Source of the DNA: Pseudomonas sp. GM78
Lineage (GTDB): Bacteria; Pseudomonadota; Gammaproteobacteria; Pseudomonadales; Pseudomonadaceae
Direction: 5' to 3'
Assembly: GCF_000282475.1 (NCBI RefSeq)
Contig: NZ_AKJF01000076.1
Location: 1 to 64,000 of the forward strand
Length of the DNA: 64,000 bases
Numbering within the stretch: the stretch's first letter is position 1; every line of letters starts with the position of its first letter. Shown here piece after piece: positions 33,613 through 41,895 of this stretch. A program made the position numbers and the translations under genes. The notes under the pieces are model-generated. The model searched no databases. It saw only the letters and a program-made list of their open reading frames with translations, and was not told where the DNA came from.

Positions 33613-34359
33613 TCAATAGATGCTGAACGGGAAGTACTTGTCGTTGATCTTCTTGTAGGTGCCGTCGGCAACGATTTCTTTCAGCGCGATGTTCAGCTTC
33701 TCGCGGATCGGGTCGTTTTTACGCACGGCAATACCGATCTTGTCGCTTTCTTCCACTGGGTCGCCCTTGAATTCATAGGACTTGCCAGCGTCGCTTTTCA
33801 GCCACTCATAGTTGACGTACTTGTCGGCCAGGATGCCGTCCAGGCGACCGGAAGTCAGGTCGAGGTAAGCGTTTTCCTGGGTGTCGTAGAGTTTGACTTC
33901 AACGCCTTCCATGTTGTCTTCCAGCCAGGTGCCGGCCAGGGTTGCGCGCTGGGCGCCGATCACTTTGCCTTGCAGGGAGGCCTTGTCGGTCTTGAAGTCG
34001 ACGTCTTTCTTGGCGATGAATTGCAGCTTGTTGGAGTAGTACGGGTCGGTGAAGTCCACCGCTTGCTTGCGCTCGTCGGTGATCGACATCGAGGAGATCA
34101 GGAAGTCGAACTTCTTCGCGTTCAGGGCCGGGATGATGCCGTCCCAGTCGGAGGTCACGACGGTGCACTCGACTTTCATCTTGGCGCACAGGGCGTCGCC
34201 GATCTCTTTGTCGAAGCCGACGACATTGCCACTGGCATCTTTATTGTTGAACGGCGGGTAGGCCGCTTCGATGCCCATCTTCAGGGTTTCGGCCATGGCA
34301 CCGGCGCTGAACGCCAGGGTAACGGCGGCGGCCAGGAAGACCTTCTTGTAATTGCGCAT
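33613..34359 (-). CDS. Periplasmic amino-acid-binding protein (HisJ/ArgT-like)
   Basis: 248 residues from the ATG at 34357-34359 (GGAG nine bases upstream). Signal peptide MRNYKKVFLAAAVTLAFSAGAMA; mature start ETLKMGIEAAYPPFNNKDASG, GFDKEIGDALCAKMKVEC (family cysteines) and VEESDKIGIAVRKNDP. It belongs to the lysine/arginine/ornithine/histidine-binding group by overall pattern; exact ligand not readable. It lies 13 bases after the ATPase gene. Confidence 0.93.
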   Translation of the reverse strand: MRNYKKVFLAAAVTLAFSAGAMAETLKMGIEAAYPPFNNKDASGNVVGFDKEIGDALCAKMKVECTVVTSDWDGIIPALNAKKFDFLISSMSITDERKQAVDFTDPYYSNKLQFIAKKDVDFKTDKASLQGKVIGAQRATLAGTWLEDNMEGVEVKLYDTQENAYLDLTSGRLDGILADKYVNYEWLKSDAGKSYEFKGDPVEESDKIGIAVRKNDPIREKLNIALKEIVADGTYKKINDKYFPFSIY

Positions 34360-34372
34360 GCGGTTAGCTCCG

Positions 34373-35146
34373 TTAGCGGTTGCTGGACATGAATTGTTTG
34401 CAGCGCGCCGAAAGCGGGTTTTCAAACACCTGCTGTGGCGATCCTTGCTCTTCTACCAGGCCCTGGTGGAGGAACACCACTTCGCTGGAGACCTGACGGG
34501 CGAAGCCCATCTCATGGGTGACCAGCAGCATGGTGCGACCTTCTTCGGCCAGTGCGCGGATGACATTAAGTACTTCCTGGACCATTTCCGGGTCAAGCGC
34601 GGAAGTGGGCTCGTCAAACAGGATGACTTTAGGCTGCATGGCCAGGGTGCGGGCGATGGCCGCACGTTGTTGCTGGCCGCCGGACAATTGCGCCGGGTAG
34701 GCATGGCGCTTGTCGGCGATGCCGACCTTGGCCAGCAGGGCTTCGGCGACTTCGATGGCTTCGGCCTTGCTCTGGCCGAGCACGCGGCGCGGGGCTTCGA
34801 TGATGTTGTCGAGCACGCTCATGTGCGGCCACAGGTTAAAGTTTTGAAACACAAAACCGATTTCGCTGCGCAGGCGATTGATCTGCTTGCCGTCGGCAGC
34901 GACCAGTTCGCCGTTCTTCGCGGCCTTGAGCTTGAGTTCTTCGCCGGCCACCAGGATCTGGCCCTGGTGCGGGTTCTCCAGCAGGTTGATGCAACGCAGG
35001 AACGTGGACTTGCCGGAACCGGAGGAGCCGAGGATCGAGATCACGTCGCCGTCGCGGGCGGTCAGCGAGATACCTTTAAGTACCTCCAGCGAGCCGTAGC
35101 GTTTGTGCAAGTTGCGGATTTCAAGCGCGGGCGTGGCCTCAGCCAT
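34373..35146 (-). CDS. Amino-acid ABC transporter ATP-binding protein (HisP-like)
   Basis: 257 residues. Walker A GSSGSGKST, Q loop in FVFQNFNLWPHMSVLDN, signature LSGGQQQRAAIARTL, Walker B VILFDEPTSALDP, H loop VTHEMGFA. It energises the HisQM-like permease pair from the cytoplasm. First gene of the operon ATPase, binding protein, permease, permease, methyltransferase. Its upstream region carries direct repeats with 21-base spacing that fit the Pseudomonas ArgR site form, which suggests control by arginine. Confidence 0.94.
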   Translation of the reverse strand: MAEATPALEIRNLHKRYGSLEVLKGISLTARDGDVISILGSSGSGKSTFLRCINLLENPHQGQILVAGEELKLKAAKNGELVAADGKQINRLRSEIGFVFQNFNLWPHMSVLDNIIEAPRRVLGQSKAEAIEVAEALLAKVGIADKRHAYPAQLSGGQQQRAAIARTLAMQPKVILFDEPTSALDPEMVQEVLNVIRALAEEGRTMLLVTHEMGFARQVSSEVVFLHQGLVEEQGSPQQVFENPLSARCKQFMSSNR

Positions 35147-35272
35147 GTGCGTTCCTCATTGTGTATTCGCTCCTGCTGTTGGTGGCCTTCCTGGCGAGGC
35201 GGCCAAGCTAGCATAGCGTTTCAAGGGCAGCCAACAGCGCTACGGGCAGTAAACGGGTGGTATGTGGCAGGT

Positions 35273-35314
35273 TGTCGCATCGGCACAGCAGACTGTCGCC
35301 CCATCAACAACCGA
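35273..35314. promoter_or_regulatory. ArgR-like tandem half-sites
   Basis: TGTCGC at 35273-35278 and 35294-35299, exactly 21 bases apart, as in the Pseudomonas ArgR pattern TGTCGC-N8-AA-N5 in tandem, though the AA positions read AG and CA. A third TGTCGC stands at 35356-35361. The site lies between the divergent ABC transporter and gabP genes. Confidence 0.45.
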
Positions 35315-35600
35315 ACAGCCGTTTGAACCCTGCTTTCATATAAAAGCGCGGTGGCTGTCGCGTAAAAAAGGGCGCGATGTTGCCAGCTTTGGCGGGGGGT
35401 TGGAAGCGCTAACGGGCCAAAGGTGGCGGATCTGCCCTTTTATCGTGCGTCGAGGGATTTTTGTGTGTGTTTCCGGGGCGCTGGTTCGTTCACAAAGTGA
35501 GTCGCAGGGTAACGTTCTGGCAAAGTGCCATTAATATCAATGGCTTGCGATCTCTGTTCCGTCAGGGCGAAGTTCCCGAGCTAGACGGTTTTGAAACATT

Positions 35601-35616
35601 TTGGCGCAAATATTGC
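35601..35616 (+). promoter_or_regulatory. Candidate sigma-54 promoter of gabP
   Basis: TTGGCGCAAATATTGC keeps GG and GC exactly 12 bases apart, the -24/-12 spacing of RpoN promoters; the -24 element reads TTGGCGC instead of TTGGCAC. It would start transcription near 35628, about 82 bases before gabP. The remaining 35147-35600 spacer has no other gene that I can see. Confidence 0.5.
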
Positions 35617-35709
35617 GTGCAGATTCCGGAACGCTCCGTTTGTTTCTTTTTACAAGAAGGAACACAAGCGGGATGCACGCTTTCGCTTTTCCTTACAAAG
35701 GTAGTTTCA

Positions 35710-37101
35710 ATGAGCAGTACCCAAAGCTCCAACGGCCTCGAACAGGGGCTCAAACCACGGCATGTCACCATGCTGTCGATCGCCGGGGTTATCGGCGCCG
35801 GCCTGTTCGTTGGCTCGGGCCACGCCATCGCTGCAGCAGGCCCGGCCGTGCTCCTGGCTTACGCCGCCGCCGGCATGCTGGTGGTGTTGGTAATGCGCAT
35901 GCTCGGTGAAATGGCTATTGCTTCGCCGGACACAGGCTCCTTCTCGACATACGCCGATCGCGCGATCGGTCACTGGGCCGGTTTCACCATCGGCTGGCTG
36001 TACTGGTGGTTCTGGGTTCTCGTGATCCCGCTGGAGGCAAACGCCGCCGCAACCATTCTGCATGCCTGGTTCCCAGGCGTGGACATCTGGGCTTTCGCCC
36101 TGGTCATCACCATGCTGCTGACCGTGACCAACCTGTTCAGCGTGAAGAACTACGGTGAATTCGAGTTCTGGTTCGCTCTGGTCAAAGTATTGGCGATCAT
36201 CGGCTTCATTGTTCTGGGCCTCATGGCGATCTTCGGCTTCCTGCCGGGCAGCCAGGTCAGCGGCGTTTCGCACCTGTTCGACACCCAAGGCTTCCTGCCA
36301 AATGGCATGGGCGCGGTACTGGGTGCCATCCTGACCACCATGTTCTCCTTCATGGGCACCGAGATCGTGACCATCGCGGCCGCGGAATCGAAGAACCCTG
36401 GCAAGCAAATCTCCAAGGCCACCAACTCGGTGATCTGGCGGATCGGCTTGTTCTACCTCGTTTCGATCTTCATCGTCGTGGCCCTGGTACCTTGGAACGA
36501 TCCTGTCCTGGCCAGCCTGGGCTCCTACCAGACCGTGCTTGAGCGCATGGGCATCCCTAACGCCAAGATGATCGTCGACATCGTGGTTCTGGTTGCTGTT
36601 ACCAGCTGCCTGAACTCGGCGCTCTACACCTCGTCGCGCATGTTGTTCTCCCTGGGCAAGCGCGGTGATGCGCCGGCCATGTCCACCCGCACCAACAAAA
36701 GTGGCACGCCTTACTGGGCGGTAATGCTGTCCACTGGCGCAGCGTTCCTGGCAACTTTCGCCAACTACGTGGCTCCGGCCGCGGTGTTCGAGTTCCTGCT
36801 GGCCAGCTCCGGCGCCATTGCACTGCTGGTGTACCTGGTGATCGCGATTTCGCAACTGCGCATGCGCAAACAGCGTATGGCTCGCGGTGAGAAAATCGTC
36901 TTCAGCATGTGGCTGTTCCCGGGCCTGACCTACGCGGTGATCGCATTCATCGTCGGTGCCCTGACCATCATGCTGTTCCAGGAAGCACACCGCGTGGAAA
37001 TCCTCGCGACTGGCCTGCTCAGTGTGTTGGTGGTGGCTGCTGGTTTGCTGGTGGCTCGCCGTCGCAAGCTGGAAAAAAGTGGCGCGGTGGTGTTGAACTG
37101 A
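35710..37101 (+). CDS. gabP: GABA permease GabP
   Basis: 463 residues from the ATG at 35710; longer in-frame extensions run through promoter sequence. Twelve TMs of the amino-acid transporter family. Near-identical stretches to E. coli GabP include LKPRHVTMLSIAGVIGAGLF, GWLYWWFWVLVIPLEAN, FSFMGTEIVTIAAAES and CLNSALYTSSRMLFSL. It imports 4-aminobutyrate with protons across the inner membrane. A sigma-54-type promoter upstream fits nitrogen control. No gabDT genes are next to it here. Confidence 0.93.
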   Translation: MSSTQSSNGLEQGLKPRHVTMLSIAGVIGAGLFVGSGHAIAAAGPAVLLAYAAAGMLVVLVMRMLGEMAIASPDTGSFSTYADRAIGHWAGFTIGWLYWWFWVLVIPLEANAAATILHAWFPGVDIWAFALVITMLLTVTNLFSVKNYGEFEFWFALVKVLAIIGFIVLGLMAIFGFLPGSQVSGVSHLFDTQGFLPNGMGAVLGAILTTMFSFMGTEIVTIAAAESKNPGKQISKATNSVIWRIGLFYLVSIFIVVALVPWNDPVLASLGSYQTVLERMGIPNAKMIVDIVVLVAVTSCLNSALYTSSRMLFSLGKRGDAPAMSTRTNKSGTPYWAVMLSTGAAFLATFANYVAPAAVFEFLLASSGAIALLVYLVIAISQLRMRKQRMARGEKIVFSMWLFPGLTYAVIAFIVGALTIMLFQEAHRVEILATGLLSVLVVAAGLLVARRRKLEKSGAVVLN

Positions 37102-37118
37102 TTCATACCGCGTAACGC

Positions 37119-37157
37119 AAAACGGCCGCTGTCAGTGATGACAAGCGGCCGTTTTTG
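37119..37157. terminator. Terminator between gabP and the convergent paralogue pair
   Basis: AAACGGCCGCT, 13-base loop, AGCGGCCGTTT plus further T; A tract on the other side allows use from both strands. Confidence 0.85.
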
Positions 37158-37172
37158 TTTGAGTCGTAACCC

Positions 37173-37625
37173 TTACTCGGCTTTTTCTTCCGGCGCGTCC
37201 AGCGTCTGGCGGTAGACGTCCAGTGCGTCGCCGAAATCGGTAATGAACTGCGGGTCGGTCAGCCATTCCTGGGCGGCCTCGCGGTCCATGCCGTCGGCCC
37301 ACATGCGGTAGTCGATCAGCATGTCGGCGGCCAGGTGGGTGGCGGCCATGCCTTCGTCGTCGGCGTTTTCCATGTCCAGCAGTTCTGGATGGTCGATGAT
37401 GATGAAGGCGAGATTCGTCAGCAGCACGGAGAGCATTTCACTGCGGCTGACAGCTTCCGCGTCGCGCATTTTGCTGAACATCGCCAGGGTGTATTCCGGG
37501 ATCGGCTCGCCGATTTCGCCCAGGTCATCGTCCATTGCGGCGGGTTTTCTGCCGTGGATATTGATCTGCTTGGCTTTGGCTTTTGCGCGTTTGGCGCGTT
37601 TTTGCTGCTTGTTCAGGGAGGCCAT
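37173..37625 (-). CDS. Conserved hypothetical protein with basic N-terminus (paralogue of next gene)
   Basis: 150 residues. A lysine/arginine-rich leader (KQQKRAKRAKAKAKQ) is followed by an acidic helical domain with LIDYRMWADGMD and AAQEWLTDPQF. The gene at 37632-38048 encodes a clear homologue with the same order: KQQKRASRAKAKAKQ, then LIEYRQWSTETDEAGALAWIESPAF. No named domain is recognised. The highly charged leader could bind nucleic acid or ribosomes; inference only. Six bases separate the two genes, so they form one operon produced by tandem duplication. Confidence 0.78.
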   Translation of the reverse strand: MASLNKQQKRAKRAKAKAKQINIHGRKPAAMDDDLGEIGEPIPEYTLAMFSKMRDAEAVSRSEMLSVLLTNLAFIIIDHPELLDMENADDEGMAATHLAADMLIDYRMWADGMDREAAQEWLTDPQFITDFGDALDVYRQTLDAPEEKAE

Positions 37626-37631
37626 GGGAAC

Positions 37632-38048
37632 TCAGTTCGGTTTCTGTTGGGTTTGTGCCGCGATGGCGTCGGACGCCGCCACGTAGTCAGCCTGGAAGGC
37701 TGGTGATTCGATCCACGCCAGGGCGCCGGCTTCATCGGTTTCGGTGGACCACTGGCGATACTCGATCAGCGCCGCGAGGATGAAGTCCATCGCGCCTTCT
37801 TCGCCTTCCTGCTCGTACACCAGTTCCAGCAGCGGGTCTTCGAGGAACGCCGTGCACATGGCTTGCTGGCTGATCTTCTCGGCGTCGATCATTTTCTTGA
37901 ACAATTCGGTCAGGTCCACCGATTCGAAGTCGATGCGATCGTCGTTCGGGTCCAGCTCCACCGGCGCGGCGGCCCGCTGCGTGCGGTTCTGCTTGGCCTT
38001 GGCCTTGGCGCGTGAGGCGCGTTTTTGCTGTTTGTTGGCGGAGGCCAT
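37632..38048 (-). CDS. Conserved hypothetical protein with basic N-terminus (tandem paralogue)
   Basis: 138 residues, homologous to the neighbour at 37173-37625 but diverged. Same basic leader (MASANKQQKRASRAKAKAKQ) then an acidic helical body with FKKMIDAEKISQQAMCTAF. It has no signal peptide and no membrane segment. It is the upstream member of the pair, and the hydrolase gene starts further upstream with its stop 38 bases away, so all three may share a transcript. Function unknown. Confidence 0.78.
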   Translation of the reverse strand: MASANKQQKRASRAKAKAKQNRTQRAAAPVELDPNDDRIDFESVDLTELFKKMIDAEKISQQAMCTAFLEDPLLELVYEQEGEEGAMDFILAALIEYRQWSTETDEAGALAWIESPAFQADYVAASDAIAAQTQQKPN

Positions 38049-38086
38049 GGGCGTCGTTCCGTATTTCGTTGAAAAGGGCTGGTGGC

Positions 38087-39049
38087 TCAGTTACGCGGCA
38101 CTGTGCGCCCGGGTGTGTTGGGGGCCAGCTCGCCGTTTTGCAGCCAGGACAGTGCAATGGGCCATAGTGTGGCTTGGTATGCGCTGCGAAAAAAGGCGAA
38201 ATGTCCAACTTCTTGCTCGCCGATGTCTTCGGGGGTGATGCGCAGGTGGGTATTTTTGCTGCCGGTGAAGTAGCCGAGCAGGCGCTCGATGGCCGGGACT
38301 GTGCCATAGGGATCGTCGCTGATGCTGATCGCCAGGGTTTTCGCGGTGACTGCGGCGAAGTTGTTGACGTGGCTGTCCTGGCCGCTGGGGCGCTTCTCGT
38401 AACGAGCGGTGGGCGTGCTCCAGTCGTGGACGACACCGGCCGGGGTGTCTTCCAGCCAGCCGAAGCGTTTGCCGGGAAAGTAGCCGCACAGCCTCGTCAC
38501 CAGCGGCATTACCACGTGCCACTTGCCAAACATCCTCCAGCGTTGACCGGGGTCATAGTCGCGCCAGTAAGCGAACTGCGCCCCGACCGTCACCAAATGT
38601 CGGATGAGTTGTCCGGACGCTCCCAGTCCCGCTGCACAACCTCCAAAACTGTGACCGACGACGTCGATCGGCTGGCCGGGAAACTCACGCTGTGCGCGCT
38701 TGAGCATCGCCTCGAAGTCCAGGGCCCCCCAGTCGGACCATGACGCCTTCAATCCTCTGATCGATACCGGGCGCGACTCGCCGATGCCGCGATAGTCATA
38801 GGTGATGACATCGAAGCCGTTGGTAAACAGGTAATCGGCGAAGCGCGAGTAGTGTCGGCAGCGGACCGATGTGGCAGCGTTGATGATGACCACTGCCCGG
38901 GAAGTGTCCTGCCGCGCATGCCGCCAGGTGAAGCCGCCGAGGATGAAACCGTCGGCGGCAGTTTGCTTGAACGGTTCGCCGGAAGTGCCAGCTGTCAGCG
39001 GCAGCTCGATTTGAGTCGGGGCGAGTAAGGAGGTGTCCTGCACATTCAT
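38087..39049 (-). CDS. Alpha/beta hydrolase
   Basis: 320 residues. Nucleophile elbow GHSFGG (DVVGHSFGGCAAGLG), oxyanion-type segment NAATSVRCRHY, and a C-terminal His in EVGHFAFFR complete the usual Ser-Asp-His set. The pattern YDYRGIGESRP is common in 'predicted alpha/beta hydrolase' (COG4757-like) proteins. Substrate unknown. It is cytoplasmic by sequence, with no signal peptide. Confidence 0.85.
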   Translation of the reverse strand: MNVQDTSLLAPTQIELPLTAGTSGEPFKQTAADGFILGGFTWRHARQDTSRAVVIINAATSVRCRHYSRFADYLFTNGFDVITYDYRGIGESRPVSIRGLKASWSDWGALDFEAMLKRAQREFPGQPIDVVGHSFGGCAAGLGASGQLIRHLVTVGAQFAYWRDYDPGQRWRMFGKWHVVMPLVTRLCGYFPGKRFGWLEDTPAGVVHDWSTPTARYEKRPSGQDSHVNNFAAVTAKTLAISISDDPYGTVPAIERLLGYFTGSKNTHLRITPEDIGEQEVGHFAFFRSAYQATLWPIALSWLQNGELAPNTPGRTVPRN

Positions 39050-39117
39050 TGGCGTTGGACCTTTGCGGGTAGCTGCCTAAGATAGTCCTCATGTCGCACC
39101 TGAACAATCGAGCCGCA

Positions 39118-40176
39118 TTATTCAGGCATCTGGTCGAGAAGGCGCTCTTCGAGTCGTGCTCGTTCCCGATCCAGTTCCGCTCGCAGCTCATCCTCGCTCG
39201 GTAGTACTAACTTGTATTTGCTGGCGAAGAGTTGCTCATTGCCCTGTAGGACCGAGTAGCGCACTACCGAATCGTTTTTCTGCGCACAGAGAATAATGCC
39301 GACTGTGGGCCCGTCTTCCTCGCTGCGTTTGAGATCGTCATACATGCGCACATACATGTCCATCTGCCCCACATCCTGATGTGTCAATTCACCGCGCTTG
39401 AGATCGAAAATGACAAAACATTTGAGCAGGTAGTTGTAGAACACCAGATCGATGTAGAAGTCTCTACCTTCGGTACTGATGCGTTGCTGGCGGGCAATGA
39501 AAGCGAACCCCTTGCCCAGCTCAAGCAGGAAACCCTGAAGTTGTTCGATCAAGGCCTGTTCGAGTCTGGTTTCCAAAACGATTCCGGTATTGGGTAGGCC
39601 CAAGAACTCCAGCATCACGGGATCCCGGATGAAATCCCGGGGGTCATTGCTCATTGTGTTGATGTTGGAGGCGGCCTCTGCCATGACGGCGCATTTGTCA
39701 CGACTCATCAGGAGGCGTTCGTAGTAGAGCGTGTTGATCTGGCGCTCCAGACTGCGGCTTGACCAGTTTTGGTCAGCTGATTCGTCCATGTACCACTTGC
39801 GTGCCTTCTCGTTGTCCACGCGCAGAAGCCGGCGGTAGTGCGTCCAGCTCAATTCGAGGCGCAGTGCGTCTCGAATTGGAAATGCCTGATAGAACAGGCG
39901 CATTTTCCGCAAGTTGGTTTCGTCAAAGCCCTTCCCAAACTCCACTGTCAGCACCTTCGCAAGTGTTGCCAGCAACTGCTTGCCGTAAACCGCGCGCCGG
40001 GAGCCATTTTGTTCAAACTCCACGATATGTCGTCCGATTTGCCAGTAGGTTTGTACCTGGGCGGTATCGACAGCTCGCTGCAGATTCTGCCGTGCCTGGC
40101 GAATCAACTCACCAAGATTGCCAAGCAGTGAGGTGATTTGTGGGTCTTGTGTGTCATCGGGTATGAGGGCGCTCAT
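39118..40176 (-). CDS. DUF1016 / YhcG-family PDDEXK nuclease
   Basis: 352 residues. An N-terminal helical DUF1016 domain (LIRQARQNLQRAVDTAQVQTYWQIGRHI) precedes a PDDEXK core with GRDFYIDLVFYN and FVIFDLKRG giving the D...D-x-K metal site. YhcG-type proteins are orphan nucleases often found in mobile or defence-associated loci; none of the classic restriction partners is next to it. It stands alone between the hydrolase and a small exported protein gene. Confidence 0.9.
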   Translation of the reverse strand: MSALIPDDTQDPQITSLLGNLGELIRQARQNLQRAVDTAQVQTYWQIGRHIVEFEQNGSRRAVYGKQLLATLAKVLTVEFGKGFDETNLRKMRLFYQAFPIRDALRLELSWTHYRRLLRVDNEKARKWYMDESADQNWSSRSLERQINTLYYERLLMSRDKCAVMAEAASNINTMSNDPRDFIRDPVMLEFLGLPNTGIVLETRLEQALIEQLQGFLLELGKGFAFIARQQRISTEGRDFYIDLVFYNYLLKCFVIFDLKRGELTHQDVGQMDMYVRMYDDLKRSEEDGPTVGIILCAQKNDSVVRYSVLQGNEQLFASKYKLVLPSEDELRAELDRERARLEERLLDQMPE

Positions 40177-40371
40177 GAAGTCTTCCGCAGCAGGTTGAAC
40201 AGGCAGAAGAGGATGGCAAGAGACTATGGGGTGATGATGCAGGGCCCCTCTGAGAACTCCGAAGGACCTGCCGGTTTAGTGAGCAGGACCTGGCTGATGG
40301 CAGTGAAGGCTCATGGAACGATGCATGTAGTACGTTTCGTAGTGTCTTCAAGTACAAATCGTTCTAAAACA

Positions 40372-40436
40372 TGACGCCCGCGGCGGAAATCAAAATCAAG
40401 TAACGATTGGGTTCCGCGGAGCCCGGGAGGCGTCAT
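40372..40436 (+). promoter_or_regulatory. 5'-UTR hairpin that can cover the ribosome site
   Basis: TGACGCC (40372-40378) pairs with GGCGTCA (40429-40435), and CCGCGG (40378-40383) can extend to CCGCGG (40414-40419). The right arm overlaps the ribosome site GGGAGG (40425-40430) of the gene starting at 40438. RNA structure is a prediction. Confidence 0.4.
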
Positions 40437-40437
40437 C

Positions 40438-40887
40438 ATGAAGTATGTGCAGACACTGTTCCTGCCCATTGTTGTCGCTATCGGCGTGTCGATGTTTCCA
40501 GTCATGGGACAGGCCGCCAGCCTCGAACCGGTCGACACTTCGGGTGTGCAAGTCCAACGGCAAGAACAAAACGGAATTGCCTACCTGTCCGGCGGTATCG
40601 GTGAGGATGAGGCCAAGGCAATTCAGCAAGCCACGGGTTACAACCTGCATATGACATTCTCTGTCGGTCCCGGGAATGAATACATCCCGGATGTCAATGT
40701 AGCCATTCAAAACGCCCAGGGGAAAAGCGTGTTGACCCTGACTGAGGCGGGTCCGCTGGTTTACGTCCAGCTACCTCCTGGCAAGTACACGGTCGTTGCA
40801 ACGCGTGCTGGTCAGGAGCGACGCGATACCGCGGATGTTGGTGCGGGGGCTGCACGCAATCTGGTATTTCACTGGAGTGATACTTAG
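40438..40887 (+). CDS. Exported carboxypeptidase-regulatory-like (beta sandwich) protein
   Basis: 149 residues. Signal peptide about 1-26 (VVAIGVSMFPVMGQA). The region YIPDVNVAIQNAQGKSVLTL to LPPGKYTVVATRAGQ has the pattern of a transthyretin-like carboxypeptidase regulatory domain. It is likely periplasmic; no catalytic residues are visible. GGGAGG ribosome site lies about eight bases before the ATG, within a possible hairpin. Single-gene unit; the 40177-40437 spacer upstream has no other gene that I can see. Confidence 0.75.
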   Translation: MKYVQTLFLPIVVAIGVSMFPVMGQAASLEPVDTSGVQVQRQEQNGIAYLSGGIGEDEAKAIQQATGYNLHMTFSVGPGNEYIPDVNVAIQNAQGKSVLTLTEAGPLVYVQLPPGKYTVVATRAGQERRDTADVGAGAARNLVFHWSDT

Positions 40888-41031
40888 CCGTGTCGTAAAG
40901 CGCGAGGCGATTTCGTCAACTCTGAAATCCGCAAACAGCTACCTTTACGGCTGTTTGCGGAGCGCCGCGCGTATCAAACACTCTTGAATTGTGGGATCCA
41001 GGAGTGTTTGACGCCCAGAGACTGCTGGCCA

Positions 41032-41823
41032 TCAGAGCGAGGCTATTAAGCCCGTGAATACAGCGCGCAAGGGATTGGTTTCCACACTCAGCAGCTTGAT
41101 GGCCAATGCACAACACACCACGATCAACATGGGTTTGATTAACCGTGGGCCGACCCGCACAGCAGCGCGTGCACCCAGTTGCGCACCGATAAAGGCCGCC
41201 ACGGCCATAGCGATTGCGATCGGCCAGATGATCACCCCTTTGGTAATAAACACCGACAGGGAGCCCAAGTTGCAGGAGGCATTGGCAAGTTTGGTAAAAC
41301 TCATGGCCCGCATCATGCCCAAGCCACAAAGAAGAACGAACCCCACAATGAAAAATTAGCCCACACCAGGGCCAAATATGCCGTCGTAAAAGCCCAGGAT
41401 TGGCGCCACCGTAAAGGAGAACACCAGAATGCCGATTCTCTTGCGCCGAGTTTCATTTGCCAGTTTAGGGGAGAAGGTAAAGTAAATAGCCACCAGGATC
41501 AGCATGATAGGCACACAGACCTCCAGGTAACGCTGATCGATAGAGCTGACGAGTAGTGCCCCACTGGCCCCCCCGATAAACCCGCTGATAGCCAGAAAGC
41601 GGCCATCTCTCCACTCGATCATTCCCTTGCGGGCAAAGGTAACTGTTGCCGATATGGTCGCCGAAGCCGCCTGGAATTTGTTGGTGGCTATCGCGCTGAT
41701 GGGGTCGACACTGGCTAAAAGTAAAGCAGGCAATGTAATCAGCCCACCGCCACCAGCAATCGCATCAAAAAAGCCGGCGCAAAAAGCAACGAGCGCCAAC
41801 ATGCCAATTACATCCCAAGACAT
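41032..41823 (-). pseudogene. TSUP-family (TauE/SafE) transporter broken by a nonsense codon
   Basis: One continuous frame in which a TAA stop at about 41357-41359 interrupts an otherwise intact eight-TM transporter. Before it, the protein reads MSWDVIGMLALVAFCAGFFD...DGIFGPGVG; after it, FFIVGFVLLCGLGMMRAMSF continues in the same frame to residue 262. Family members usually read FGPGTGSFF here, so a serine codon has probably become TAA by one base. TSUP proteins export sulfite or other organo-anions. Re-initiation seems unlikely to restore function. It lies at the edge of an AT-richer block. Confidence 0.85.
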
Positions 41824-41895
41824 TACATCCCCTCTTTGTAGTTACTGGCCAGTAGTCAAATGACTGGTCGTTCAACAGCCTGATTGTTTGAAAAA

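Noticed and set aside
41032-41823. Programmed read-through of the TAA in the TSUP gene
   Set aside because: TAA is rarely read through and no stimulatory structure was seen; a plain nonsense mutation is simpler.
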